Shown here: in pieces, positions 21,361 to 34,010 of the stretch
Numbering within the stretch: position 1 is the stretch's first letter
How the letters are laid out: each line of letters begins with the position of its first letter
NCBI GenBank assembly: GCA_029224185.1
Contig: CM055199.1
Span: 15,196,767-15,260,766 of the forward strand
Origin: Karalla daura
Taxonomy: Eukaryota; Chordata; Actinopteri; Chaetodontiformes; Leiognathidae
Length of the DNA: 64,000 bases
Direction: 5' to 3'
Translations under genes and position numbers: made by a program
The notes under the pieces: generated by a model
Database searches by the model: none
Told to the model about the DNA's origin: nothing
What the model saw: only the letters and a program-made list of their open reading frames with translations

Positions 21361-21374
21361 TGACCTTGTGACCC
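21361..21374 (-). promoter_or_regulatory. DR2-type retinoic acid response element candidate
   Basis: Read on the minus strand: GGGTCA, two bases, AGGTCA. Both halves fit the RGKTCA consensus, and a spacing of 2 is one of those bound by RAR/RXR. About one such match is expected by chance for all spacings together in a window this size, so support is modest. Confidence 0.3.
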
Positions 21375-23579
21375 CGGAAAGAATGCTCTTAAGGTGGGGG
21401 GAAAACTGCCTTTACCACTGCATCATGGCCTACAGGATAGCCCAGCAGCCGCACAACAAACACAACAGCTACAGAAAATAACAACGCAACACGGACCAAC
21501 AGTCTGAGAAAAAGGAATAAAAAAAAAAAAGACTGTGTTGGGGGAAAAAAGTGTGGAAAAAACCAACGGAGACGGGGAAAAAGAGGGAGATAACATGTAC
21601 AGAAAACACAGACGGACTTGATCTGAACTGTGCCTCACAGACCTGACTGTCTCACACTCCTTTGCCCACATCCCCCTACCACCACCACCACCCCCTCCCC
21701 ATGAGATCATTTTCATCCTTTATGAGTCAAAAGGAAGCCCGGTTGAAAATGAAAGGTTACACAAGCCAGAGCCCGAGCCCTCGGAGTGAGAGAGAGGAGA
21801 AGATCCCTGCTGCAAGGGCCCTGCTGCTATTCAAAGCACCTGCCATTGTGTGGGCGCCCATCCAGGCCCATTGTTGTGCAGAAATTAGTCGTGCTCCCTT
21901 TGGCTCCCTTCGGCTCCAGAGGCATGCGGCAGACCCCCTTGTTGTTTTGGGTTCAAGATACGAGGTTGGAGAGATGCTTGGCCCCGGCTACCATCACCAC
22001 TAGCCGTGGCCCTTTGCCCTCTCTCCCAAAGCACAGTTATCCCTCCGTTATTCCCCCTCATTCGCCAGATCAGGCCTACATTCCTATAGTTTTCTCTGCC
22101 TTTCTTTTGTACTCCTACTCCTCTTTTTCCTTTGGTGTATATGCTTATTGTTCTTTGGAGCACCCTCATTATACCCATGGTTATATTTTAAGGGCCTCTC
22201 TCTTTGATTTCGGTCTCGTGGGGAGCGAGTGGTGGGCTGGTGGGAGCTGTAGGGCTGGCCCAACTCTTCGGGCTCCCCAGCCGGCGTCTCGGAGAGTGGG
22301 CTTGGGGGTATTGTTGGGCTGGGCACTGCCGCAGAAGCACTGGTGATACTGCTAGTGCAAGGGGGTGGATGTGAGGGGAAAATTGAAAAGTCAATAACGA
22401 AGGCCGCACCAAAAAAAAGAAAAAGGAAAGAAACGAGAGGGTGAAACAAAAGGAGATGGAGAGCTTCAAAAAGCTGAGAGCGATAGAGCGCCGCTAATTA
22501 ATAGCATCAGAGGAAGGCCTTTTTTTCTCTTCCTTGTGGAACTTTAATGCTGCATATTAACTTGCAAGGCGAGGCGATTAAGAGCTCACATTGTGAGTCA
22601 GGTCCACCTCGCTGCCAGACCCATCCACGGTAGCCAGTATAAGGAAGGACGGATAACATCTCATTTAGAGCGCAACAAAAAAGAAAATGCATTGAGTGGC
22701 CAGGAAAATAGAAACGGCTGTATATTGTAACGGAACACTGCTATTGAATCTAAGTCATCAGTCACTGTGTGAGAGCTGCTTGATATTGTAATCTGTTTCT
22801 AATATTTTTTTTTTGTTCCATATGTAAACAAGATGATTAGAAACTCCTCTGAGTAGAATCCAGTCCAATAGAAGATCGTTTCAATGCACCACAGATCTGT
22901 GAGCTAGTATTGAAAACAGAACTTTTCAAATCAGAATCAATCTGCATTTGTCACTTACTCCAAAATAGATTGCCGCGTGTTCTTATTCACCATTGTCAGG
23001 GAGCTAATCAAAAGGTAACGTCCAGCAACATGACAAAATACGCATTTTGGTGGACCAGCGCGGTTATAATTTAAACCCAGGCTTTGCAATTTGTATTTTT
23101 CACGGGAGTAATAGCCACCCCCCTCCTTCTCCTCTCACTGTTCCTGCCATAGCAATTTCCACTGCCAACAGCTGTCAAGCCCCTAAAATCAAAATTAGTG
23201 CCATGGAATTGGGCCGTAATGAAATGACCTGCTGCATGCACCTGAAGGAGCGGGGCGGACAGTCAATACAAGCCACGTCGAAGCCCTCCCCCTCCCCACC
23301 TTACTTTCTCTGCATGCTGCAGTCCCATTAACGAAAGGAAATAGTCTCAAGTAAATGTATTAAGCACTACTTCCACCTTCTAATTATATTTTCCCCTTCT
23401 CTGCTCATAATTCATTCACTCTTTCATTAGTTCTTAATATTGAGAAAGGCTTTTAACTGGTTCTTCTGGCCTCCTGGGCCCAACAATTATTTGTCACAAC
23501 GTATTACAGGAATGTCAGATGGGGCCATGTTGTGTGTTGGGGTTGCATGTAGCCGTACACCAATGGTGTTTCAGGGATC

Positions 23580-23733
23580 TCCTGGTGTGTATCTCCAGTG
23601 CACATAGGGTGAAGCCAGGAAAACAGAGAAGACATGCATATTCCAAACAGAAAGGTCCTCGATGCAACTGGGATTCGAACCAGGGACCTTCTCGCTTTGA
23701 GGCGCTAATCACCAAAACCACCTCACCTGCCCT
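23580..23733 (-). mobile_element. tRNA-derived SINE, minus strand
   Basis: On the minus strand, starting about 23733, a tRNA-like head has an A-box-like TGGTGATTAGCGCC and a perfect RNA polymerase III B box GGTTCGAATCC (minus strand, 23671-23681). It is followed by ctttctgtttggaatatgca, corresponding to the body of the abundant teleost tRNA-SINEs (V-SINE type, as in zebrafish DANA). Similarity seems to extend to about 23520 but the 3' end is unclear. No clear target-site duplication was found. A hairpin (8-bp arms, 23733-23754) lies at the head end. Confidence 0.65.
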
Positions 23734-23745
23734 TGCACAGCTATA

Positions 23746-26700
23746 ACTGTGCAAATTCCTCTTCTTTGTGTGTTAGAATTCAGATATCATTTTGATATCA
23801 TACAGAATAATGTAGCCTAATGGGTTCTGGAGCAGCCCTCCCACCTCCGCTTCCTATAGAAAGAGGTGAATGTGTGCCAAGGCCCAGCGGAGGACACTGG
23901 GCCGTGGTTATTGACTTGTAAAGGAGCCGGTAGGTGAGGGGTCTTGACAAGACATGAGCGGCTGACTCTCTTGTAAAGCTGTATCTGATTTCTCTGCTAG
24001 TTGGCTCCCCGGAGAGCAGCGCTCTACCCTCTGTTGATCAGACTCTCACTCGCAGCTGTATAGAAAAACGCAGCAATAAAAGGAATGAAAGAATAGTTTT
24101 GTGAAAGAAAGACGGGCGCGTTCTGTATGCCTGCGATTCCCTGCGAAGGTGAGCGGAGAGGGAGGCGAAAGAAATCAGCTGCTGGGTAAAAGAGTCGAAA
24201 CCGAAGAGGGGTAGCAAAAAAAAAAGACCTCTTTAAGTAAATGTTTTGGTGAGTTGTGTAACATGGAGGAGTCCTATAAGGGCGTCTGGGTTTGTGTAGG
24301 TGTGATGGCATAAAAATAACAGAGGGTTGCCTCAGCAAGAGGGCAGACAAAGCAAGTATCAACTAAGCAAGAGGCTCACTCCTCGCTGATCTGACTAATT
24401 TATGAGGGTAAACTGCGCTGACAGAGAGAGAGAGAGGAAGAGAGGGATGCAGGTGGAGGGAGGAAGTTTTCATTGACTCTCCGGAGCAGGCCAAGCCAAA
24501 GCCCTGGAGGGATCTCTCTCAGTTTGAACTTTATCAGGGGCTACGCTTAATCAATACGCTATCGGAAAAAGAATTAATTACTAAAGCAGAATAAAACAGC
24601 TGCATTTTAAACCAAGGATTCATCAATTCTGTAATCTCTTGGTTACAGCTCAGGTGTCAGGAGGATCATTTCAACTCCATGTAATGAGGAACTGTGGGAG
24701 TTTACCCCAACCCTCTGCCATCCTCCTCCTCTTCTCCGCTTCTGACCCCCACCCCACCCCACCCCCCAACCAAGGCCCGGCTCCTCTCCTGCACCACCTC
24801 ATCAAGACGTTTTCCGTCTTCATTTTCTTTCATCCTGTTCCTCCCTCCTCAGCTGTTTGTCATCCACCGACAACTTTAATTTTTCCAATATTCCACCTCT
24901 TCTCTCACCTCTCACCTTCTCCTTATTAGACCAACTGTATCACCCTCTCTCTCTTTAGCCCCCCACCTCACCCCCGCTCACCGCCCCATCCCACTGCATT
25001 CCCTTCCCACCAAATTCCTGTCCTTGCGGGGATGGACGAACGGGTATTAAACTTGAAATCTCTGGTGCGAATGCTGACGGGAACGGGACATTCCCGCTGC
25101 TGCAGCCATCGAGCCGGACATTCCTCCGCTCAGGCTGGGACACCGCTGGTGTTGCGAAAGAAGGGGGGGGGCGTTAAGGGGTAGGGGGAGATTGGTGTAA
25201 AGTGTAGAAATAAAACGACGCTGAAACAAAAAAAAAAGCCCAAAAAGTAAAAATTGAATTGGATAAAATCAGCAAAATGTGACAATTAAAGGATACGATG
25301 AGACAGAAATGTTTGTAGGGCAGAGGAGAAAACTGGGAAAAGTCCCTCGTACCAGAATAACCTTGTTCACTCTGCTGCCATGACCGCTGCCATCCACCTC
25401 TCGCAGCCCTTGACCTCGGCCCAAAGCCTGTAAACGGACTGTCCTTGACTCCCTCATAATGGGGGGATTTCAAGGCAGGTTGAGAAGGGGTTATGGGTGA
25501 TGAATTGGGTTTTTAGTGAGCTCATTAGGAAGCCAAACAGAGTTTAGACTGGCGGAGCGGGCAGCAGCGCAGTAATCAGTTCTGCTCGCTTTGTTCCCTG
25601 CCTCCAGGACATTTGTGTGAAAAAAAAAGGGGGGAGCAAGGAGAGAAAAAAAAAAACTTCATGGCATTTGGCTGATGAGAGGGCTGCTGAGCAGAGGCTA
25701 CAATCTGATGGTTGACTTGTTGATTTATAAACCTTTTAATCCATTTGCTCTACCAGACCCCACCCCCCACCGCAATCTGGGTTTAACTTTGATGCCACTG
25801 TCCATCAGGTGTGTCGAAGATGTCTGCAGTTAATCCGAGCGGTCGCCCCCTCTCGGCCTGAGAACAGTGTTTGTTTGTTTGGTCTTAAGTTGTAATTGAG
25901 GGTAGAGAGAGAATGGCTGCCGATGCTATTATCATATATCGCCCCAAACGGTGTAAGCTGTTCTGAATCAAGAAACCACACTCTGTTCAAACCGGCGAAC
26001 TGCACGCAGCTGCTCGTTCTGGTGGTTTAGGTAGAAGACTTTGATATAGAATAGTTTCCTAGCGGGGATTGTAAAGCCATTTCTTCTCTAGCAGACGGAT
26101 GATGCATTTGCGTGCTCTCCATCTCTTTGTTTCCTCCTCGCGCCGTCTCGTCTCTTTATTCTCCTGATCTCTCCAAAGTAGAGCAACTTAGTCATTTTCA
26201 TAGAATAAAGAGTGTGGAAGCAGCTTGTTTTGCTAATGATCACGCTTGTCTCAATTCAGCACTTGCTTTTGGGAAATACCTGCTCTTTAATATTTAATGC
26301 AGCATCAAACCTAAGGATTTAGGTAGGTTTCTCCGGGCTCCCATCCCTGTTTCTTCTATCATAATAATTATAAATTATAGAGAGAGTTGTGTCGATATAT
26401 TCAATTCTAACCGCTAAGATCAAGAACAGCTCCATTGTACTACATTTGCTGAGGGAATAAGAAGGACAAAGTCTGTGCAGACAGAGTCAGGGGCTTGGAC
26501 AGGTGCATTGGCAGGTTTGTAAATTTGTTTATTAAGAAACAAGGGCTGAACCCAGATTACCTGTGAGACCAATTAGCCCCCGTTCGATTTAGAGTCTAAG
26601 GGAAGAGCGGCGGCAGTGTTGGAGTGCAGGGGGAGCAGGGTGGAGTTGTCAGGGAGGCAGAGAGTGTGAAATGTCTGGTGGAGACCCAAAGCCCTTCATT

Positions 26701-27048
26701 AGCCACTGATCCCTGTCTGCTGAGTGAGGAGCAGTCATGGGCATCACAGCTCCCTTTTAGTTTCCCCTCCCAAAAAAAAAAAAAAGAGAGTGAGCGGGGT
26801 GAGGGGGTGGAGGGTAGCTCCCCCATCCCCTGCAATTTAGCCCTTTGCCATTCATGCAAATTGGGTCCTGACATCTGCAACAGCCTGCCTCCTTTCTTTT
26901 ATACATCTTTATTCCATCTCTTTTCTTCGGGTCCTCTTTTACTCCTCAAATAAAGCCCCCCTTCAGATGGCTTCAGAGTCTTGTCTCCGCTGACATCACA
27001 CACAATCCACAAGGGTGTAAAAGCAGCACTTTTCTGTGTGTTTGATGT
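23746..27048 (+). other. meis2: meis2 intron 7, after the SINE
   Basis: It contains a G-quadruplex motif on the minus strand (24746-24767), a C/T-rich stretch (24720-24990), a G-run (25165-25173), A-runs near 25620-25660 and 26774-26787, and unique AT-rich sequence at about 26190-26600 and 25700-26000. A PBX/HOX-like TGATTTAT lies near 25721. No gene is seen. Confidence 0.6.
24746..24767 (-). other. Strong G-quadruplex motif, minus strand
   Basis: C runs of 5, 4, 4 and 6 are each separated by a single A. The minus strand is therefore four G runs with 1-nt loops, the arrangement that gives very stable parallel quadruplexes. Confidence 0.75.
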
Positions 27049-27086
<38 letters not shown>

Positions 27087-27102
27087 CTATATATGTATAT
27101 GT
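27049..27102 (+). repeat. (AC)n-(AT)n microsatellite
   Basis: About thirteen AC units are followed by six AT units and a degenerate AT/GT tail. Confidence 0.95.
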
Positions 27103-30100
27103 TTATGTAGAGAGGAAAAACAAGGAGTCTGGCAGCACAAGCAAGGATTTTGCAACCGTGAAAACACAAGTTTATGATGCAATAAGAAAATTGTTGTTGC
27201 AGGTAGAAGGTTAATTGCACCAATAGTTAGTTCAGTCTAAAGCCGTGGATAATGTGTGTACTTTGTGCACCCAGTGTAAAATTTTAGCTTCTTGGCAGAT
27301 GATATTATTATGAAAAGATCAAGAGAGTTCTAGGCAGTGACTCTGGAGAAAAGGCAGTAACCAGGCAGCCTCCCCCCTTCCTCCCTCTCCTTTCTGGACC
27401 AGCTACTCGTCTTTGGCTCCAGGGGAGAGGCTGAAAGGGGAGGGTGGCTTTGCTCCAGCCTTATTTTGGGTTAAAAGGTAAAATAGCCTAACTGGCTGTT
27501 AAAAACAAGTTTTACCTCCAACCCCACCCCTCCTCTTTCTCCCTCAACTGCTCCCTCCACTTCAGCCTCGACCCGCGTGGCGAGGATGTGCACAGCGGGG
27601 TCAACGCCGCGACTGCGAGAGAGGAGAGAGGCCTTGTATCAGTGGAGAGGCGATAGTTATCTCCAGCATTCCAGGGATGACAGAGAGATATCTGCCTGAT
27701 GGCAGGGTTAGGGGGCTTAGAGAAGGGGCGGAGAAGGGAGGGGAGTAGAGGAGGTACAGGAGTTGTTGAGCAACTACCCCCCCCCACCACTGCCCTCCCT
27801 CTCCTTCCCCCACCTCCCTCCTTCCTTCCCTCCCTGCCTGTCTTACTGCCTGACTGCCTCGCTTCCCCACACGTAGAAAAAAAAGCCCCATCTAATTAGA
27901 AGCTCTTATTCCACTTCATTTAAGGGAACACTTAATGATGTGTTTTTGGGGGTAGACAACTACACATTACTTCTCATGCAAAAGGAACCGCTCAGTCGTA
28001 GCGCTCGGGATGCAGATACAGCTGCGTTTCGTACGGATGTTTGTCCTCGCTTCTCTGAGGGTGTCACGGCTGGTGGAGGAGAGCGGAGAATGTGGCAGAG
28101 TCCTCTCTCTCTCTTTCTCCTTCACCTTTAGCCAGTGTCCTGGTGCTAAAAGGAAGAGGGGGGGGTTGGCGGTGGCGGTGTGTGTGTGTGGAGAAGGCGG
28201 GGAGTGTGACATCTGAGTTTGGCAGGGAGACTTGCTGAAGGAGAGAGTTTGTTGTAATTGCTCTGACAGGTTTTAGGGCTGTTAATGACCCCGGCCTGAG
28301 CGCTACCAATTTGTCAGCATGCTTGCTGTTTACTAAGCTGTTGTTTTATGGTCCAGTGCAAGGGGCTGCTGCTTGTTTAAGCACAGATCAGGAAATAATC
28401 AGCGTAAAACACTGGCTGCACTGGTGCGGCCACACTAAAACAGTTCTGTTTAAAGCCCTCATCTACTGTATGGATCCGAGTGAGCGCTGTAAACCATATG
28501 GCGTGGCCACACGGAAACACGTGCTGTTAGAAATTGGACACTCAAGTGTGTGTTTTATCATTAAAGGGATTATGTTCTACTCGTTAGCGCTCGTCTGTTT
28601 TGTATGTTGCGTGAGCGCGGAGCATATTGCTAGCATGCGGTTATAGCCAGAAGACCTGTAATCCCCAGCCGGCACAGAGCAACAAGAGGGCCGGCCATTC
28701 CGCCGGTGTGAATAGAGCCGGTGCATGTTTGTGGATGTGTGTATGGGAGAGAGAGAGAGAGAGATTGTGTGTGCGTCAAGAGCATGTGGTCCCAGAGCCG
28801 GCAAAGACCCCTTCGTAAATCCAGAGTAAATAAAAGGGGTAACCAGACGGACAAAAGAGGAGCCCCCACTGCTTCTCACATTCGCTGCCATTTGGGGGGG
28901 ACTGAATGTGCTAAACGCCGCTTATGTTGGCTGAAAAGTTGAAGAGAAAAAGAGGGGAAAGGGAGGCTCTAAATCCCCCTCTTCTTTTCTCTTCATTCTC
29001 TGTGGCCAAGCCTGCAGGGCTAGAGGTGGTGTAATAGGAGGGTGTTGGAGGAAGGGTTGGAGGGCCGCGGTCACTATGGTGTGCTTAGGTAGAGGAGGCC
29101 AAAGGAGCTCCGTCTACAACCAACCTTTTAGCTTCCTTTCTCCGTCTGCACCCTCTTTCCTCATGAGTTCCTCTCTTCTGCTCGTCCGGGTGAACATGCC
29201 TGACTAGTTTGGCCTGACAGGGGGTAGTGTGTGTGTGTGTGTGTGTAAGAAGAGGGGGGTGAGGTCTGTTGTAATTAGTCACTTTAACCACAGCTTCCAT
29301 AAGCCACTGCCTCTACACTCCTGCTTGATTACCCTGAAACAAATGCCAGGGCCTCCCAGTGCAAAATCACTGCAGAGCCTGCCTTTAGAATAATACACAC
29401 ACACACACACACACAACATCTAAAGCTTGTCTAGAGGCTTTTCCGTAGGTGTATTAATAGTGTAATGACCAATACATCTGCCATGTTATTTGATAACTAA
29501 TCACAGCGGCGTTTGAATGTTTTCCAACTATTGACTAGTCATTATTCATTCATGTCTGGCCCTGCATATATAAAGGAATGGCAGACCAACAAAGGCAGGG
29601 CACTCTTGTTGTGCTGATGGAGCTGCAATATGTCTTACTCCTGGTCATATCCATAATGCTTCCAGGGCTGACGAGACCTTAGTGACTCCCCGAGGGGCCA
29701 GGTACCTCCCAGACATGAAGCGTGATCTCCAGTGTCATTAAGGCCCCCCCCTCGCCACACACACACACACACTCTCCCCACACCCCCGTTACTCTATGAG
29801 ACACTATGTGCAGGACCAATTCTTTGTGCATGAAATCCTGAAGCGACCCCAAATGTGCCAACGCTAGATAAGCAGAGTTGCAGCGTGTTTACAGTCCTTT
29901 CCCAACCCGTTAATGAGCTCAGCCCTGAGACCAATTTACTCACAGGGAGATATATCTGAATGCATTTTTAATAACCACCCACTGGTGATGAGAGAGGGAA
30001 TGTATGTGAGCGTAATGTGCTCTTGGACTCGGGCTTGTTTGTTTGCTGCTGTTTTCGTGCGCTCCCGCAGCCTCGTCGGGTCCGGTCATTGTCCTCCGTC

Positions 30101-32291
30101 TCTCCCGATTACGCCGTCACGGCCTCCGTGCGAATGAAAATGCGTACAAACTTTCATCGCAAGCACTTTAAGTCAAGATATTGATGAAGCGGGCGAGGGA
30201 GGAGAAGAAGCAAAGAGTGAGGGAAGACAGAAAGAGAGTGGGGAGAGTGGGAAGGGGGCAGACGGGAGGAGGGGGGGGCATGTCTTTTTTCCGTCTCCAA
30301 GGGCGCTGCTTTTCCAAAAGTGCCTGGGGCTACACTCCAGCACCTCGGCTCCCTTAGGCCTTTCGGCTGCCTCCTAATAGCCAACCCCCATCTGTGTCAC
30401 ATGGCCAGATGATGGGACGCTTCCCCCTGCTCTGCCCTGCACTTTTTTTTTTTCCTTTCCCCATTTTTTTTTTCTCAGAGTGCACATCCACACAGGTTAG
30501 AATGGCAGAGTTGCCAGGGAACAGTCAGAAGCCATTAGCGTTTGGGACAATTTGCCCTGCAGCGTTCCTTCTCTCGCTCATAAGAAAGGAGTGGGGGTGG
30601 ATGCAAAGCACCAGCTCTCCTTTAGATGTAATGAGGTTGTGCAAGTTGGGTCGTCTTTATTCTCTTTCCACTCCTTCTTTTCTTCCTCCCGCTTCTACTT
30701 TCTTTCTTTGTTTCTTGTCTTTTTCGCCTTCTGTCCACACTTGATTTTACTTCATCCTCTGTTTGCCGTGCATGCACGCATGTAGGAAGTCGGACAGAAC
30801 TTAGAAATTAGTAGCGCTATTAATACTGCCCCACGCTTGGCCTGTGCACACATGACAGTATCCATGTGCATGTGAGGGAAAGACAGAGGGAGAGGAGAGG
30901 AGCTGAAAGCCTCGGAGTCTGGTTTCACCCTTGCGGGCTAGGGCAGGAGGCAGCAAGCATGCTGGGTAATGAAGTGACAGGTCAGTCTGTAAATACGCAT
31001 GGGTCGCTCTGGCCCTGGCCAGGGGGGAGGCTATCGCATTGCAGTGAAAATGGAAACGTCAATAAAATTAATCTGCCAGCCTTTTGGCCACTGTGTGATT
31101 CCATTGGATGAGCCTGACTGCTCACAGCAGGAGAGGGATTTGGAGACTCGCTCGAAAATCAACAAAAAAAAAAACCTGGCGGCACACAAACAAACATCCA
31201 AACTGTGTATCAACATTATTCAGTGGAGCTCAAAAGCAGGGAAACAAGAGGAGGGCGGTTTAGATTCACAGCTCGCTGCTTGTGTTGTTAGTGAAGTTTG
31301 GACGCGAACCGGGGGAGTTAGACTTGACTTCCGTCTGGGTCGCATTTCTCAGGAAACCCCTCACAGCCAGGGTAGGGCTATGGCCCGAGCAGAGTTTATT
31401 GTTTTAGGCTTTCCTGAACAAGGATTCGTACTTAGCCTGGGATTTACGGCATTTGCCACTAATGAATGCCCATTCTACGATTACAACACCCCTAGTCTGT
31501 GTCTCCATTCCCCATATGTCCTTCAGAGGGGCTGTTGCTCCTCTAACTTCACAGGGGGAGCGCAAAGTCGGCACTTCTGTGTTTTCCTCTTTCGTGTGGC
31601 TCCGCACTAATGATGTGGAAGGAAAACACTGCGCTCAGAGAAAAAGAAAGACAGGGAGAGAACAAAAAAGAGAGGGGAAAAACAAGGGGGAGGAAAGAGA
31701 GAAAGAAAGCAGGGAAAGAGGTTAGAAGCGAGGGCCCCTGCTGTCCTTGTATTCTTCATTTATTTTGCATTTGATTACGCCACCAGTCTGATCCTTTTTC
31801 TTTCCCCCTTTTTAATGTTATTAGTTCAAATATTTATGCGAGATTAAGGCTTGTATAGGTGGTTGTGATTGATGCCTCCCTAAAAACAGGAAGACATGCG
31901 AGTCTGAATTTTGAGAACGTCAGGGTCCTTCTCTGCCTTAGTGGAGGAGTTTTTCAGATACATAATTTAGATGCCCTCAAGGAAGGCTTTCAAGGCATTT
32001 GTGCCCGGGGGCAAGAAAAAATAACTATGACTGTTAAAAGTAAATCATTTTTGCTAATGCACAATTAATGCCCGGGAAGAGGAACAAGAAAAAGGCAAGG
32101 GACAAAGATGGAAACTTCGATTTAAAGGAGAAATCGTGCCTGGGCATGTGCATGTTTTTTCCTCTTGAAATCAAACACTGACGGACATTAATGCAGGCGA
32201 AGCCGCCGCTGGCCTGTCATGCTAATCTTGTGGCGGAATGGGGAGGGGTCGCTGCGAGGGAAGGGAGTGGGAGAGGAGGACTAAGAGAGTC

Positions 32292-32323
32292 GGGGGTGGG
32301 GGGTGAGTTGGGGAGTGGGGGGG
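32292..32323 (+). other. G-quadruplex motif, + strand
   Basis: G runs of 5, 6, 4 and 7 are separated by loops of 1, 6 and 3 nt. It is followed by a TG repeat and a further run of about twelve Gs (32347-32358). Confidence 0.65.
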
Positions 32324-32649
32324 TGGAGAGGGTGTGTGTGTGTGTTGGGGGGGGGGGGTAGACGAGTCCATTATGTGCATCGAAGTGCAACAATGAACCA
32401 CCCCAAATCACATCCCTACTTTAATACTCATGCGTCTCAACTGGATGCCGTGAATTATCCATGCCTCTGAGTTTTGTTTGTATGTGAGCATGTGTCTACG
32501 CACGCAACACAATCGCACGAATGTGTGCGTGCGTGTGTGTGTGTGTGTGTGTCTGCGTGTGTGTCGCAGTATACGTCTGCATCGCTCCTTCCTGTCCCCT
32601 TTGGCTCTCTTCAAAAGATGAAAAAAAATTGCTCTACTTTATGTCAAGC

Positions 32650-32669
32650 ATGCAAATGTAATTGAATTA
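32650..32669 (+). promoter_or_regulatory. Octamer next to a paired homeodomain dimer site
   Basis: A perfect POU octamer ATGCAAAT (32650-32657) is separated by one base from TAATTGAATTA (32659-32669), a perfect P3-type site (TAAT, three bases, ATTA) for paired-class homeodomain dimers. It lies 500 bp upstream of exon 8, in unique sequence. Function is inferred. Confidence 0.35.
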
Positions 32670-33148
32670 ATGACATGAGTCCGAAGCCTCTACTGTACGT
32701 GAAGGCTCCTTGTCCTTTTTTGTTGTCATCTCTCTGCATTTCTGCTCCCTGCTCCTCCTCCTCCTACTGTAGAGCTGCAGCGAGGAGCTCCGTGTCTCTG
32801 CGTCCAACCATAACATTAGAATCATTAACCCCTGCTCTCCTCTCCCGGGCTCTGGGGTATAGAACCACTCCGCTCGGCCTCTGTGTAAACCCCTCACTCT
32901 CTGAGCAGGCCTTCATCTTAGGCCATCTAAATCCCCCGACCTCCATACCTCGACTATACAACAGCGGCTTGATTCTTTAGGCCTCACTGCAGTGCTTTTG
33001 AATTCCTCCTTAGGTATCCCCGGTATTTGTCCACTTATCCATCTTTCATGAGCTTTAAACTCAGCTTTCGCCGTGTCCGACTTCTGTTTCAGCTTTGGAG
33101 AATTTTTAGATCCGGATTTATTTTTCCACTGTATTCAGTTGTAAGTAG

Positions 33149-33683
<535 letters not shown>

Positions 33684-34010
33684 ATTTAGGTTGTTCCAGA
33701 CAACACGGCCGCTCTGTGAATAGCACTGTCGCTTCACAGCAGGAAGGCCCGTGGGTGGACCGAGGTCCTTTTTTGTGAGTCGGCATGTTCTCCCTGTGTG
33801 TGTGTGTATGGCTTTTCTCCAGGTTTCCTCCCACAGTCCACAAACATGTATGTTTAGTTCGATTAAAGACTCTAAATTGCCCCTAGGTGTGAGTGTGAGA
33901 GTGAATGGGGTGTGTGGGTGTCCTGTGACGGACTAGAGACCTGTCCAGAGTGCATTCCTGCCTTTGGTGTATGTAAAAGGCCAGATAATAGATTAAATGA
34001 TTTAGGTTGT
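33684..34010 (+). mobile_element. tRNA-derived SINE with intact target-site duplication
   Basis: The 12-bp sequence GATTTAGGTTGT occurs perfectly at 33684-33695 and at 33999-34010, bracketing about 303 bp. The inside starts with a decayed tRNA head (atagcactgtcgcttcacag at 33721), followed by a degenerate B box (about 33757-33768). The body shows landmarks of the widespread teleost SINEs: gcatgttctccctgtg, tttcctcccacagtcca, gactctaaattgccccta, gtgtgagtgtgagagtgaat and gacctgtccagagtg. It ends in an AT-rich tail (agataatagattaaat). The perfect duplication shows that both ends are present and that the element inserted by retrotransposition, although its internal divergence suggests it is not young. 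Confidence 0.85.

Larger units (their letters stand above)
18176..23515 (+). other. meis2: meis2 intron 7, middle part
   Basis: A second C/T-rich stretch (18355-18425) is followed by mainly unique sequence. AT-rich blocks rich in homeodomain-type cores lie at about 18540-18680, 20160-20470 and 22490-23480 and are candidate conserved noncoding elements. A perfect DR2-type nuclear-receptor element on the minus strand lies at 21361-21374. Small A-runs occur near 21519-21550 and 22400-22440. No gene or mobile element is recognised. Confidence 0.6.

Noticed and set aside
21885..22449. Proline/serine-rich open frames on the minus strand
   Set aside because: Composition explains them; no start, splice or domain evidence.
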